Part shown: positions 15,932 to 24,900 of the stretch, one piece after another | Position numbering within the stretch: the first letter of the stretch is position 1 | Layout of the letters: every line of letters starts with the position of its first letter | NCBI GenBank assembly: GCA_019058515.1 | Contig: JAHPYY010000020.1 | Span: 1 to 27,471 of the forward strand | Source: Promethearchaeota archaeon | GTDB taxonomy: Archaea; Asgardarchaeota; Lokiarchaeia; Sigynarchaeales; SOKP01 | DNA: 27,471 nt | Reading direction: 5' to 3' | The notes under the pieces: model-generated | Told to the model about the DNA's origin: nothing | What the model saw: the letters and a program-made list of their open reading frames with translations, nothing else | Database searches by the model: none | Translations under genes and position numbers: made by a program

Positions 15932-17611
15932 TCAAATGGAGTTTCTTACGCTTTCATGATATTCCTGAAAAAGCTCGCTAAAAAATTTAATAAACTCAGC
16001 GCGATCCCCTTTTACTGACTTCGTTTTATGAAAGTATTTATCAAAATTACTACTTATGAAGTCTCTAAACTCAACAGAATCAATTTCTGTAGTAATTATA
16101 TTCCCAAGTTCAGAAAGATCTAATTTAAATAACTTTTCATTGTTTTTGGCAAAAACATCGTGCTCCTTTTTATATTGACATATATATTCGTAAATTTTAT
16201 CGCTTAATCCTTGAAGATCGTTGGTGTAATCGGAAATATTTAAACCAAATTCACTTTCAAGTTCTAGATTCTTTAACCTATCGTCGCTCCAAGAAATATC
16301 TGATCCTAAAATTGGTATGATCTTAATTAAATTTCGATTTGAGAGTTTTATTTCATTCTTACAAACTTCTGAGTTTAAAGAGCTACCAGTTGCAAGAAAT
16401 AAAAATATTTGACATTTTGGAATTATATCAGTTGCTTTTGGCTGAATACTGTAATATACTTGAAAAATCTCCTCTTTTTTGTTGAGAAAATTAATAAATT
16501 GAATTAGATTGTATTTTTCGTAGTCACTATCGTAATGGCAAATAAAGACCTCAACAGGCGCCTTTTTTCGACAATACTGAAGTATTGTTCCCATTGGAGA
16601 TCTCGACATTTTTAAAGCTTCTTCTGTTAATAGAATATTTCCTGCGTAGATATTCTCTAATTTTGAAAGTGTTTCTATCCCTTCAATATCAGTAATGCTA
16701 GTTTCATTTACATACAATTTTTTTAAATTTATTAAAGATCTCAATCCTTGAAGCTTGGTAATTTTAGTGCGACTTAAACCTAAAACTTCTAAATTTATCA
16801 GATTGTCTAATCCTGAAATTTCTTCGATTAAAGAGCCTTCAAAATCCAAAAATTTTAAGTTTTTTAAATTATCTAAACCACTAATTTTAGTAATCCTATT
16901 TAGGTTAAGTTTTAAAGACTTTAGATTTACTAACTCATCTAATCCTTTTACTTCCGTAAATTTATTGTGTGTCAGGTTCAAGGATTGTAGGTTTCTCATA
17001 CTCTCTAAACCGTTTATATCCTCGATTGAGTTATACGATAAGTTCAGCGATCTTAGATTTGGTAAGTTGTCATTTATATTGATTGAATGAATCTTGTTAG
17101 AACCTAAATCTAACGATTGAAGCTTAGGTAGAGGATCGTAAATGTTTAATGTTTCAATCTTATTATTGCTCAAATCTAATGATTGGAGCTTTTCTAATCT
17201 TTCTAACCCGGTTATCTCCTTTATATCATTGTATTTTAGGTTTAATGTTTGCAAGTTTATTAAACCGTCTAGTCCTTTTAATTGTTCTATGTGATTGTGA
17301 GATAAATTTAAAGTAAACAAACTTGTCAAGTTTTCTAAATTGCTTATTTCTTTAAATCTATTATTACTTAAATCTAGTGACTCTAAATCAGTCAAATTAG
17401 ATAGTCCATAAAGCAATGAGATTTTTAAAGGCGTTGTAAATACACCTTGTCTTTTCGGGGGTTCTCCAAATCGACGCCTAAGGTTGGATAGATCTAAATG
17501 GAGCACGGCAGGATCACCTTTTCTCCTAAAGAATACAGTTTTGTCTCCATCTTTAAGGATAGGATGAATCCTCTTACCATTATAAGTAACATGACCTTTT
17601 ATGGTTGGCAT
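15932..17611 (-). CDS. LRR-TIR protein B (LRR array, TIR-like domain, helical tail)
   Basis: This 559-residue soluble protein is a paralogue of A, encoded just upstream. The first 60 residues (starting MPTIKGHVTYNGKRIHP) form a small, probably beta-rich domain not present in A. Residues about 72-328 are about eleven or twelve SDS22-type LRRs. The linker SPMGTILQYCRKK matches that of A. The TIR-like domain at about 353-478 opens with VEVFICHYDSDY and includes IFLFLATGSSLNSEVCKNEI, with Glu420 aligning to Glu469 of A, then LIKIIPILG. A helical tail with FRDFI, DRAEFIKFFSELF and YH matches A. Box 1 carries a Cys in place of Ser. The LRR arrays differ more than the TIR and tail parts, which suggests different ligands feeding one output. 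A TATA-like element at 17636-17644 implies a very short leader. Confidence 0.88.
   Translation of the reverse strand: MPTIKGHVTYNGKRIHPILKDGDKTVFFRRKGDPAVLHLDLSNLRRRFGEPPKRQGVFTTPLKISLLYGLSNLTDLESLDLSNNRFKEISNLENLTSLFTLNLSHNHIEQLKGLDGLINLQTLNLKYNDIKEITGLERLEKLQSLDLSNNKIETLNIYDPLPKLQSLDLGSNKIHSININDNLPNLRSLNLSYNSIEDINGLESMRNLQSLNLTHNKFTEVKGLDELVNLKSLKLNLNRITKISGLDNLKNLKFLDFEGSLIEEISGLDNLINLEVLGLSRTKITKLQGLRSLINLKKLYVNETSITDIEGIETLSKLENIYAGNILLTEEALKMSRSPMGTILQYCRKKAPVEVFICHYDSDYEKYNLIQFINFLNKKEEIFQVYYSIQPKATDIIPKCQIFLFLATGSSLNSEVCKNEIKLSNRNLIKIIPILGSDISWSDDRLKNLELESEFGLNISDYTNDLQGLSDKIYEYICQYKKEHDVFAKNNEKLFKLDLSELGNIITTEIDSVEFRDFISSNFDKYFHKTKSVKGDRAEFIKFFSELFQEYHESVRNSI
16628..17398 (-). repeat. 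LRR array of protein B (about eleven to twelve units)
   Basis: These are tandem 22-residue LRRs, less regular than in A. Two units in the middle (around NIYDPLPKLQ and NINDNLPNLR) use a different spacer, Asp/Asn-x-LPxLxSL, instead of the KGLxxLxxL form. Confidence 0.8.
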
Positions 17612-17635
17612 ATCAATTATATTATTCTACTGAGA

Positions 17636-17644
17636 TTAATATAA
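17636..17644 (-). promoter_or_regulatory. TATA-like box of the LRR-TIR gene pair
   Basis: The minus strand reads TTATATTAA with its centre about 29 nt before the ATG of gene B. This is the normal archaeal spacing for a leaderless transcript. No Shine-Dalgarno site is seen before the ATG. Confidence 0.45.
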
Positions 17645-17791
17645 GTTTTTCCACCGTTTGATCTAATGAATTCAATTAATTACTAACGATATTCGAGATT
17701 ATATAGAAATTGAATCCGAGAGAGGAAAATTTAGGAAATTTATAAAAAAAAATGTCAATAAACATGACTTATTTTAAAATTACGAGATATT

Positions 17792-17998
17792 CTATCGTTC
17801 GATTTCGAAGTTAACTTGAACTCGAACACGATAGATTAGTTTGTCTACATCCTCTTTTACTTTAACATCGCTTTCGACAATCTGGATAGTTCTAATCCCT
17901 CGTAAACTCTTCTTAGCTTCCTCGTAGCACGCCCTTACCGCATCTGCCCAGTTATTATCGCTGGTACCAACAAGTTGAATGGATTTATATACAGGCAT
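17792..17998 (-). CDS. Dodecin-family protein lacking the usual flavin-stacking Trp
   Basis: This 68-residue protein begins PVYKSIQLVGTSDNNWADAV, the start of the dodecin family, with the family's one-helix, three-strand order (helix about 15-31; strands around 36-46 and 54-66) and its usual length. Dodecins form hollow dodecamers that store flavin or, in some subfamilies, other ligands or ions. In flavin dodecins a Trp follows LRxLD in strand 2; here the region reads LRGIRTIQIVESDV, so that Trp is Thr and the following Gln is Ser. Flavin binding of the classic kind is therefore doubtful, and a calcium-dodecin or dodecin-like role is an alternative. A GGTGA site lies about 14 nt before the ATG. 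It stands 117 bp before the aldo/keto reductase stop. Confidence 0.85.
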   Translation of the reverse strand: MPVYKSIQLVGTSDNNWADAVRACYEEAKKSLRGIRTIQIVESDVKVKEDVDKLIYRVRVQVNFEIER

Positions 17999-18115
17999 TT
18001 TTTAAATTTCACCACTTTACACATTAATGTGATATTGTATGTTGTTATAGTCAGATATTTAAATATTTCTGTAAAAAAACAAATAGACCACGTAGTGTGT
18101 GTTCTTTATGTATAT

Positions 18116-19102
18116 TTACCAGAAATGATGAACAGTCGGTTTAATATATTTTTCATAGATTTCTTGAATTTTTTCCATCTGATCGTTTGAAAGTGGTTTT
18201 AAATCTGAAGCAAGAACATTTGATTCGACATGGGATACATTACTTGCCCCAGGAATAACACAAGAAACAGCATCAAACATTAATATCCAACGCAATGCAT
18301 AAGGAGCAAGGTTTTCTGGGTTTCCAAAAACTTGTTTTAACATTTCCACTGCTTCTAATCCTAATTCGTAATCTACCCCGGAAAATGTTTCCCCTCTATC
18401 GAAACCTTTTCCGTCTCTATTAAAGTTTCTATGATCTCCCTCTTTAAATACAGTGTCCTTGGTGAATTTTCCTGTAAGTAAGCCACTTGCTAAAGGAACA
18501 CGTGCGATAATACCAACATTTTTCTTTTTTGCTTGTTTAAAGAATAATTCACTTGGTCTTTGTCGAAATATGTTAAAAATCATCTGTACCGTTGACACAC
18601 CGGGAAACTCAATAGCTTTAAGCGCTTCTTCGACTTTTTCAACGCTCACACCATAGTTTTGAATTTTACCTTCGTCTTTTAAATTATCTAAAACTTCGAA
18701 AACCGAAGGTTTATAATAGACTGCGGTTGGTGGACAATGTAGTTGTAATAAGTCAATTGTCTCAATTTCCATATTTTTTAAGCTATCATCAACGAATTTT
18801 TTTATATTTTCCTCGTTGTATCCTCCTGTATTGTGTGGATTTAATCGTCTACCGCATTTTGTTGCAATGTAGATTTTTACTTTAGTAGTCTTTGAAAATG
18901 CTCCACAGAATTGTTCGCTTTTACCTTCTTTATACACATCAGCAGTATCAAAAAAATTGATATCATTTTTGACTGCTGTAGAAAGTGTGTTTTGAGTGAT
19001 TTTCTTGTCGAATGGCTCTCCCCATTTACCCCCCAGTTGCCATGTTCCGATCGAAATCTCTGAGACTTTGAATCCCGTTTTCCCTAAAACTCTATACTTC
19101 AT
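18116..19102 (-). CDS. Aldo/keto reductase
   Basis: This 328-residue cytosolic NAD(P)H-dependent oxidoreductase has the family's (alpha/beta)8 barrel length. The catalytic tetrad is visible: Asp52 and Tyr57 in FFDTADVYKEG, Lys82 in IATKCG, and His122 in LLQLHCPP. The N-terminal YRVLGKTGFKVSEISIGTW is typical of the YajO/general stress AKR group, and the C-terminal segment with IPGASNVSHVESNV binds the cofactor. Enzymes of this group reduce aldehydes and ketones broadly; the natural substrate cannot be named. It lies on the same strand as the dodecin and thiolase genes with gaps of more than 100 bp, so it is probably transcribed alone. Confidence 0.92.
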   Translation of the reverse strand: MKYRVLGKTGFKVSEISIGTWQLGGKWGEPFDKKITQNTLSTAVKNDINFFDTADVYKEGKSEQFCGAFSKTTKVKIYIATKCGRRLNPHNTGGYNEENIKKFVDDSLKNMEIETIDLLQLHCPPTAVYYKPSVFEVLDNLKDEGKIQNYGVSVEKVEEALKAIEFPGVSTVQMIFNIFRQRPSELFFKQAKKKNVGIIARVPLASGLLTGKFTKDTVFKEGDHRNFNRDGKGFDRGETFSGVDYELGLEAVEMLKQVFGNPENLAPYALRWILMFDAVSCVIPGASNVSHVESNVLASDLKPLSNDQMEKIQEIYEKYIKPTVHHFW

Positions 19103-19243
19103 ATCTTATTCTTTTAGTATTGAAACATTGGATAAAATGAATATCAGATATTAAAAGTTTATCCACTGCTTTAGAAATTTTAATTGCTCCTAAATCAGAA
19201 AAAGAAAATAAAAATAATATAAGAAAAAAATTGAAAAAGTGTT

Positions 19244-20545
19244 TTAAGCGTCGAGATTCTCTAAAAGAACGGCTATGCCCTGTCCACCGCCAATACAGGC
19301 GTTAGCTATGCCGTATTTTGCGTTTTTTGCTTGTAAGATTCGAGATAGAGTTCCAGTTAGCCTTACCATTGTAGCTCCCAGAGGATGTCCAATCGCAGTA
19401 GAACCGCCCATAGTATTAACTTTATCCTCTGGTATGTTAAAATGCTTCATACAGTTCAAGGCTACTACGCAGAATGCTTCGTTTATCTCCCAATAGTCGA
19501 TCTCATCTGCAGTCATATTAGCGTGCTTTAAAGCCATTTCAGTGGCTGGCACTGGTCCTCGTCCCATTACTGTGGGATCTACTCCTGCCCAACCCATCGA
19601 TTTGATTCTAGCCATAGGTTTTAAACCTCGCTTTTCTGCTTCAGTAGCTTCCATTAACACGCAGGCTGTAGCCCCAGCATTAAGGGGAGAAGAATTTCCC
19701 GCAGTAATTACTCCTTCCTTAGTTCCTTCTCGCTCTTCGTAACCTGTTCTACCACCAATATCTTCACCATATATGTTTTCCTTCAAGTAAAATGGCTTAG
19801 AAAGTCTCCGAAGTTTAGATACGCTTTCTAAGTTTGACCTTCTTGCGGCTAAATCTTTATCGACCATAACTTTCTCTTCGACATTTCCTTCTACATGTCC
19901 CTCAATTGGAATAATCTCTCCCTTAAACCAGCCAGCTTCTTGGCTATCTATGGTGAGATTGTGACTTCTAACGCCTAATTTGTCCAAATCTTCTTTAGTG
20001 ATGTGTGGACTCTCTTGTTCGTAAAGTTTTTGAGCGGTTTGTAACATATTAATCGTAGTTAAAAGATCGTACTGAGGTCGATACCAAGGATCTTTTTTAT
20101 TGATCATACCCAAATTGGGCTTAACCCAATCGTTATTCATCGGAATGCGAGTCATATGCTCTTGTCCAGTCGCTAAACCTGTTTTAATGTATCCTAGCAT
20201 AATTTCCATCGCAATAAAAGTAAGTCCTGCTCCAGCAGAACCGCACTGTTTATCTACGAAAAAAGCGGAAGTTTTTGCGGGAAATTCGGCCATAAACAAA
20301 GGAAGTCTTCCACCGTAAGCCCAAGCTTCGTACACTCCCATTGCGCTCCCTACGCCTACTTCTTCAATGTCTGCTTTAGTAATCCCTTTATCTGCTAATT
20401 TTCCATCGAAAAACTTCATTAATAATTCGGCTAGTAATTCGTCTCCTCGCTTTTCGCCGAAGGCGTCTCGTTCTGGTTGACCAGGGCGGCTTCTACTAAA
20501 AGCAGTTCGAGCAAAATCTACAAGCCATACTTCTTTTGATTCCAT
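19244..20545 (-). CDS. Thiolase (acetyl-CoA acyltransferase), FadA/AtoB-like
   Basis: This 433-residue enzyme either cleaves 3-ketoacyl-CoA with CoA or condenses two acyl-CoAs. The nucleophilic Cys101 is in VDKQCGSAGAG, NEAF lies at 355-358, His387 is in GGSTAIGHPLGATMVR, and the second catalytic Cys417 is in NACIGGGQGIAV. These match complete, active bacterial-type thiolases. The shorter archaeal thiolases paired with a DUF35 partner and HMG-CoA synthase differ; no DUF35 gene is next to it. A clear GAGGTAA site lies just before the ATG, so the start is firm. It probably works in fatty or branched acid turnover with acyl-CoA synthetases such as those at 6917 and 10694; that is inferred. Confidence 0.93.
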   Translation of the reverse strand: MESKEVWLVDFARTAFSRSRPGQPERDAFGEKRGDELLAELLMKFFDGKLADKGITKADIEEVGVGSAMGVYEAWAYGGRLPLFMAEFPAKTSAFFVDKQCGSAGAGLTFIAMEIMLGYIKTGLATGQEHMTRIPMNNDWVKPNLGMINKKDPWYRPQYDLLTTINMLQTAQKLYEQESPHITKEDLDKLGVRSHNLTIDSQEAGWFKGEIIPIEGHVEGNVEEKVMVDKDLAARRSNLESVSKLRRLSKPFYLKENIYGEDIGGRTGYEEREGTKEGVITAGNSSPLNAGATACVLMEATEAEKRGLKPMARIKSMGWAGVDPTVMGRGPVPATEMALKHANMTADEIDYWEINEAFCVVALNCMKHFNIPEDKVNTMGGSTAIGHPLGATMVRLTGTLSRILQAKNAKYGIANACIGGGQGIAVLLENLDA

Positions 20546-20723
20546 TTTATTACCTCTTATTTTTAAGTGATAATTTGTAGCAAATTTTAAAAATTGTATT
20601 AGAATAGGAAATTGAAAAAAAAAAATAAAGTTTTTGAGTTTTTGATAAATCGTTTTTAGAAAAAAAATAATCTATTAGATATTTTCGATAATCTTCGCTC
20701 TACTTAGAATTTAATAAGAATTC

Positions 20724-20730
20724 TTTAAAT
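20724..20730 (+). promoter_or_regulatory. TATA-like box of purE-rpiA
   Basis: TTTAAAT has its centre about 26 nt before the purE ATG, with no Shine-Dalgarno between them. This predicts a leaderless or nearly leaderless mRNA. Confidence 0.4.
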
Positions 20731-20752
20731 TTCAAAAAATGTTAGTGTTATT

Positions 20753-21172
20753 ATGAATGAGAATGTTAATATCGATTCCAAAAAGCCAGTAATATCTATC
20801 ATCGCAGGTTCAACATCAGATGAGCCAGTGTATTCAAAGGCAGAAAAGGTTCTAAAAGAACACGGTGTACCCTACGAGTTAAAGATGCTTTCAGCTCATC
20901 GAGATCCTGATAAACTAGACGCATACTTGAAATCGTGTTATTCTCAAATTTACATCGCCGTTGCTGGATTATCTGCAGCTCTCCCAGGAGTAATAGCGTC
21001 CAAAACAGATAAGCCCGTAATAGGGGTACCAGTAAGCTCAAAATTAGGAGGACTTGACGCGCTGCTTTCAATCGTGCAAATGCCACCTCGTATACCTGTA
21101 GCTTGTGTTGGGATAGATTGCGGGGAAAACGCTGCATATTTGGCGATAAGAATATTAAATGTAAAAACCTAA
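20753..21172 (+). CDS. purE: PurE, N5-CAIR mutase / AIR carboxylase
   Basis: This 139-residue enzyme of purine synthesis forms carboxyaminoimidazole ribonucleotide. The phosphate-binding start is [10 protein letters not shown] (16-25), the catalytic SAHR lies at 47-50, and AGLSAALPG at 71-79 follows. The C-terminus has [19 protein letters not shown], as usual for PurE octamers. Where E. coli PurE has GGAAHLPG, this protein has Ala in place of the His. I believe that variant is known in some archaeal PurEs, but I cannot verify it. It is unclear from sequence whether the enzyme uses N5-CAIR (with PurK) or CO2 directly. A leaderless start fits the TATA box upstream. rpiA follows after 20 bp, so the two form an operon. 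Confidence 0.9.
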   Translation: MNENVNIDSKKPVISIIAGSTSDEPVYSKAEKVLKEHGVPYELKMLSAHRDPDKLDAYLKSCYSQIYIAVAGLSAALPGVIASKTDKPVIGVPVSSKLGGLDALLSIVQMPPRIPVACVGIDCGENAAYLAIRILNVKT

Positions 21173-21192
21173 CAAATTTAAGAGGGATAGAT

Positions 21193-21900
21193 ATGAGTTT
21201 AGATCTAATAGAAGAAGGAAAAAAAGCGGCTGCTGAAAAGGCAGTATTAGAAAATGTTAAAGAAGGGATGGTATTAGGAATTGGTAGCGGTTCCACGATC
21301 GTGTACGCCGTGGATAAAATAGCCGAACTAAATTCTGAGCGTAATTTAAACCTTAAATGCATTACTACTTCATTCCAATCGTATCAACTAATCGTATCAC
21401 ATGGGCTATCGCTAGTTTCAATGGAACAATACCCTGATATCGATTTAGATATAGATGGAGCAGACGAGATTGACAAAGATTTAAATTTAATAAAGGGAGG
21501 AGGAGGCTGTTTAGTCCAGGAAAAAATCGTTGCGTCAAATTCAAAAGAACTAGTTATTGTAGCGGATTTTAGGAAGCAGTCCACGATGTTGGGAGAGCAG
21601 TGGAAAAACGGGGTCCCCATTGAAGTCATTCCGATTGCTTATTTACCTCTTATGAAAAAGATTGACAAATTAGGTGGAAAGTGCGTGTTGAGAATGGCTC
21701 AAGCCAAGGCGGGACCGTTGGTAACAGATAATGGAAATTTTATCTTGGATGCCGATTTTGGAGTAATTGAAAATCCCAAAGAGTTAAACGAGAAGTTATT
21801 ACATATTCCAGGAGTGGTAGATACGGGATTATTTATTGAAATGACTAACAAAGCATATATTGGTCAAAATGATGGAACAGTTTCAGTATTAACTAAATAA
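21193..21900 (+). CDS. rpiA: Ribose-5-phosphate isomerase A
   Basis: This 235-residue enzyme interconverts ribose-5-phosphate and ribulose-5-phosphate in the cytosol, supplying ribose for PRPP and nucleotides. In the numbering from ATG 21193, the GIGSGST phosphate-binding loop lies at about 29-35, DIDGADEIDKDLNLIKGGGG near 87-106 carries the catalytic Asp residues, and KIVASNSK holds the conserved lysine region; TDNGNFILDADFG and IPGVVDTGLFI complete the family signature. The open frame extends to 21103, but the ATG at 21193 has an AGAGGGAT ribosome site and gives the standard length, and the extension would overlap purE. The purE-rpiA pairing joins two steps of purine nucleotide supply. Confidence 0.94.
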   Translation: MSLDLIEEGKKAAAEKAVLENVKEGMVLGIGSGSTIVYAVDKIAELNSERNLNLKCITTSFQSYQLIVSHGLSLVSMEQYPDIDLDIDGADEIDKDLNLIKGGGGCLVQEKIVASNSKELVIVADFRKQSTMLGEQWKNGVPIEVIPIAYLPLMKKIDKLGGKCVLRMAQAKAGPLVTDNGNFILDADFGVIENPKELNEKLLHIPGVVDTGLFIEMTNKAYIGQNDGTVSVLTK

Positions 21901-21929
21901 GTTTGAAAAAATAAAAAGTAAAATAGGAT

Positions 21930-24900
21930 TTATTGGTTTTCAAAAAACTTCAATGATTTTCCACAATTAGGACAGAATTTTTTGGGTGTTGAAATTAATT
22001 GTCCGCAATGAGGACAGTAATATGCTTCTTTTAAAACACTCTCAGGTTGTTTTAATTGTCCGATGCCAGATGTAGTTTCGGATGGGGTCCTATATGAAAA
22101 CGGTGGTGTACCTCTTATTTTTCGCTTTTTCCTTATACTTCTTAAAACGATAAAGATAATCGTTACACCAAGAATACCTAACACTATTAGAACTATTGTT
22201 AAAGTAGTAATTGGACTGATTCCTTGTTCAATTGATATTACGATTATGAATGGGTCCGTCGAAAAACCTCCTTCAGTATCCCTAACCGATATCATTAACA
22301 GTCCTATGTAATCGTTGGAATTGGATGTAACGGTTGAAATTGCTTTTGTTCCCTCAATTGTGTTGAAATCCATCGTCTCAGGAATTACTAAACTACCTAA
22401 GTGTAGATTAGATGTATCATCGTACATTAATTCCGCATTTGGGAGGGATTCTGAAATCAATAGTGAGAGAAATCCGTCTTTAGAGATTGAAGCTAGAAAT
22501 AGATTAACGCTCACTTTTAAACCTTTGTTATCACTTTCGAAATTCACTGGTTCTTCAGCACTTACTTTAAAATTGAAGGTCGTATATTGACTAGCGGGAT
22601 AAACATTAATACTTGTGTTATCGAAAGTATCTTCAAACTTAATCTCTCCAGTGTTTCCAAAACTAAAGCTAGAATCTTTAATATTAATCTCGGGATTATA
22701 ATTGAGAATATAGGAATAAATCCGAGGACTAAATGGGTTTAAATAACCTTCGTTTGTTTCTTCAGGTACAATATAAGCGATTCCAAATCCTGGAGTATCC
22801 GTAGGAGTTAATAGATAATTCGCACTGTACTTATTATTCGCGTTTGAGAAGCTAATTTGCTTAGAATTTGTGCCTTTTTCGTTGTAAAACGAATACGAGT
22901 AAAATGTAAGATAGCCATTAACCAAGTAATTTCCATCGTCTAGATTCGCTATAATATCAATTGGTTTTCGATCACGAGTTGCAGATTCAGTTATTCCAAT
23001 TGAGTTAATTTGCGGGATCTTAGAACTTGAATAATATAAGACTTTAGTACTTTTTGTATATGTCTCAGTTCCAATTGTAAGAGAAACTTCTATTGTATAT
23101 GGTTCGGGGTCGGGAGTAGGTAGAACATAGCTATTGCTTACAGCTATCCCATCGATCGTGGAGGACATCGTTAAACTATCTGCGAAACCTCCATTCGTAA
23201 CAGTCGCAACTAAGCCACTATTTAGACTTGCAGAGGTGATAGAGGTCCCTTGTTTATCAGTAACAAATACAGATAATTCTAAGGGATCAGAAGAAGTTAG
23301 ATAGGTCTTTAACTGAAGATTCAGTGAGATATCTGATGTATTGAAGTAGTAATCAATAAGATTTGAAAGCAAAGTATGATGATTTTGTTGAAATTCCACC
23401 GAATTATATCCTGAATACATCCACGATAAATCACCAAACGCAATGAATTTACCCGCTCCAACACTAGTTCCGTCATATAGCGCTGTAACAGTTTTTTCAT
23501 TGTAGGTTGCGATGGATTTTGCGTTTCCAGTAGTCTCAAAACTGTTTCCTGCCATCCAATAGAACTCATCTACATTATTAAAGATTGCTGAATCGTTGAA
23601 ATTAGTTATACTGTGAGAGGTTAAATTCAATCCCACTCCCACCCAATTCGTATCCATTAAATTCACTTCTTCGATCTTAATGCCCGTATTAAGTTCCGCG
23701 AACAAATTGTTTAAATTGTTAACATTTAAATCTTGGTATCGCGTTCCAAGAAATAATATATCGCCACCGTTGTTGAAATAGTCTTTCAGAGCTGAAATCT
23801 CGATGTCGTTGAATGGGAGGATAGGATTTTGGAGGACAACAAGGTCGTATTGAGCCAGTTTTTCATCGGTTAAAATGGAATTATCCCAATTTTTATCGTA
23901 ATCAGGACTCCAATATTCCATTAAGTAATCGATCGCTATATCGTGGGTACCAGTAAGATCTTCCATAGCATCGTAGAAACCCAACTGATTATATGATAAT
24001 TCTGGAGCAAACCAATCGTTTAATCCGTGAAAAGATTCCATTAAAATGCGATGAGAAGGTAATTTCACATTAAGAGAAATATTAATAGTATCGTATGTTA
24101 ATCCTCCCTTAACTAATTTTATCTGAAATTGTTTTGTTCCAATTGCAATTTCATTATTTAGTTCTAACTCCACAGACAGAAGTTTTATTCCAGGATCGTT
24201 AAAGGTTAATGTAGGGTTGTCAACACTAATGGATATACCGTTGATTGAAGGAACTTGCACAGTAAAGCTATTAGCTTTTCCTGATATCACCATAATTTCG
24301 AATTTTTGCCGATCACCTGGGAAAGTGATAAAATCATAAGGAGAAACAGGTAAGTGGTTAGGGAAAAAAGTAGCAATATCGTTTACATCCTGATTTTGAT
24401 TCGATAAATAATCTAATGAATTTGGAACATTTATCAATCCTGCTCCAGAGTTAACTAATTCTGCATCTGTTGGATCGGTTAAAGCAACTGCTCCTTCCAT
24501 GAGAGCTATTCTTCCAGTTTCAGGAGTAATAGTAGGATACGCTTGTTTAAGGATCGCTAAAGCTCCTGAAATCACGGGACACGACATAGAGGTACCGCTA
24601 AGCGGAATGTACTCCGCGTTTCCTCCAAAATCAAAATAATCTCCGAGAAATTCCTCCTCTCTAGTGAGTACGGCATTTTGTGCTGCGGTCGATATAATAT
24701 AGAAACCAGGAGCCACAACATCAGGATATCCAACATAAGAAAAGGTGGGTCCTCTACTGCTGAAGAAAGCTAACTCGTCTGCGCTATCAGTTGCGCCTAC
24801 CGCAATCACATCCGTTGCTGCTGCTGGAGAAGAGCCCGTAAAGTAATCGGGTCCTGAATTTCCCGCAGATGCAACACACATTACACCGTCTTCTACGGCA

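Noticed and set aside
14796..17398. The LRR arrays as a CRISPR array or DNA satellite.
   Set aside because: The periodic units are 66 nt, diverged, and keep reading frame and protein pattern; there are no identical direct repeats with spacers.
21103..21192. Extended N-terminus for rpiA beginning inside purE.
   Set aside because: The ATG at 21193 has a good ribosome site and gives normal RpiA length; the extension overlaps purE in another frame.
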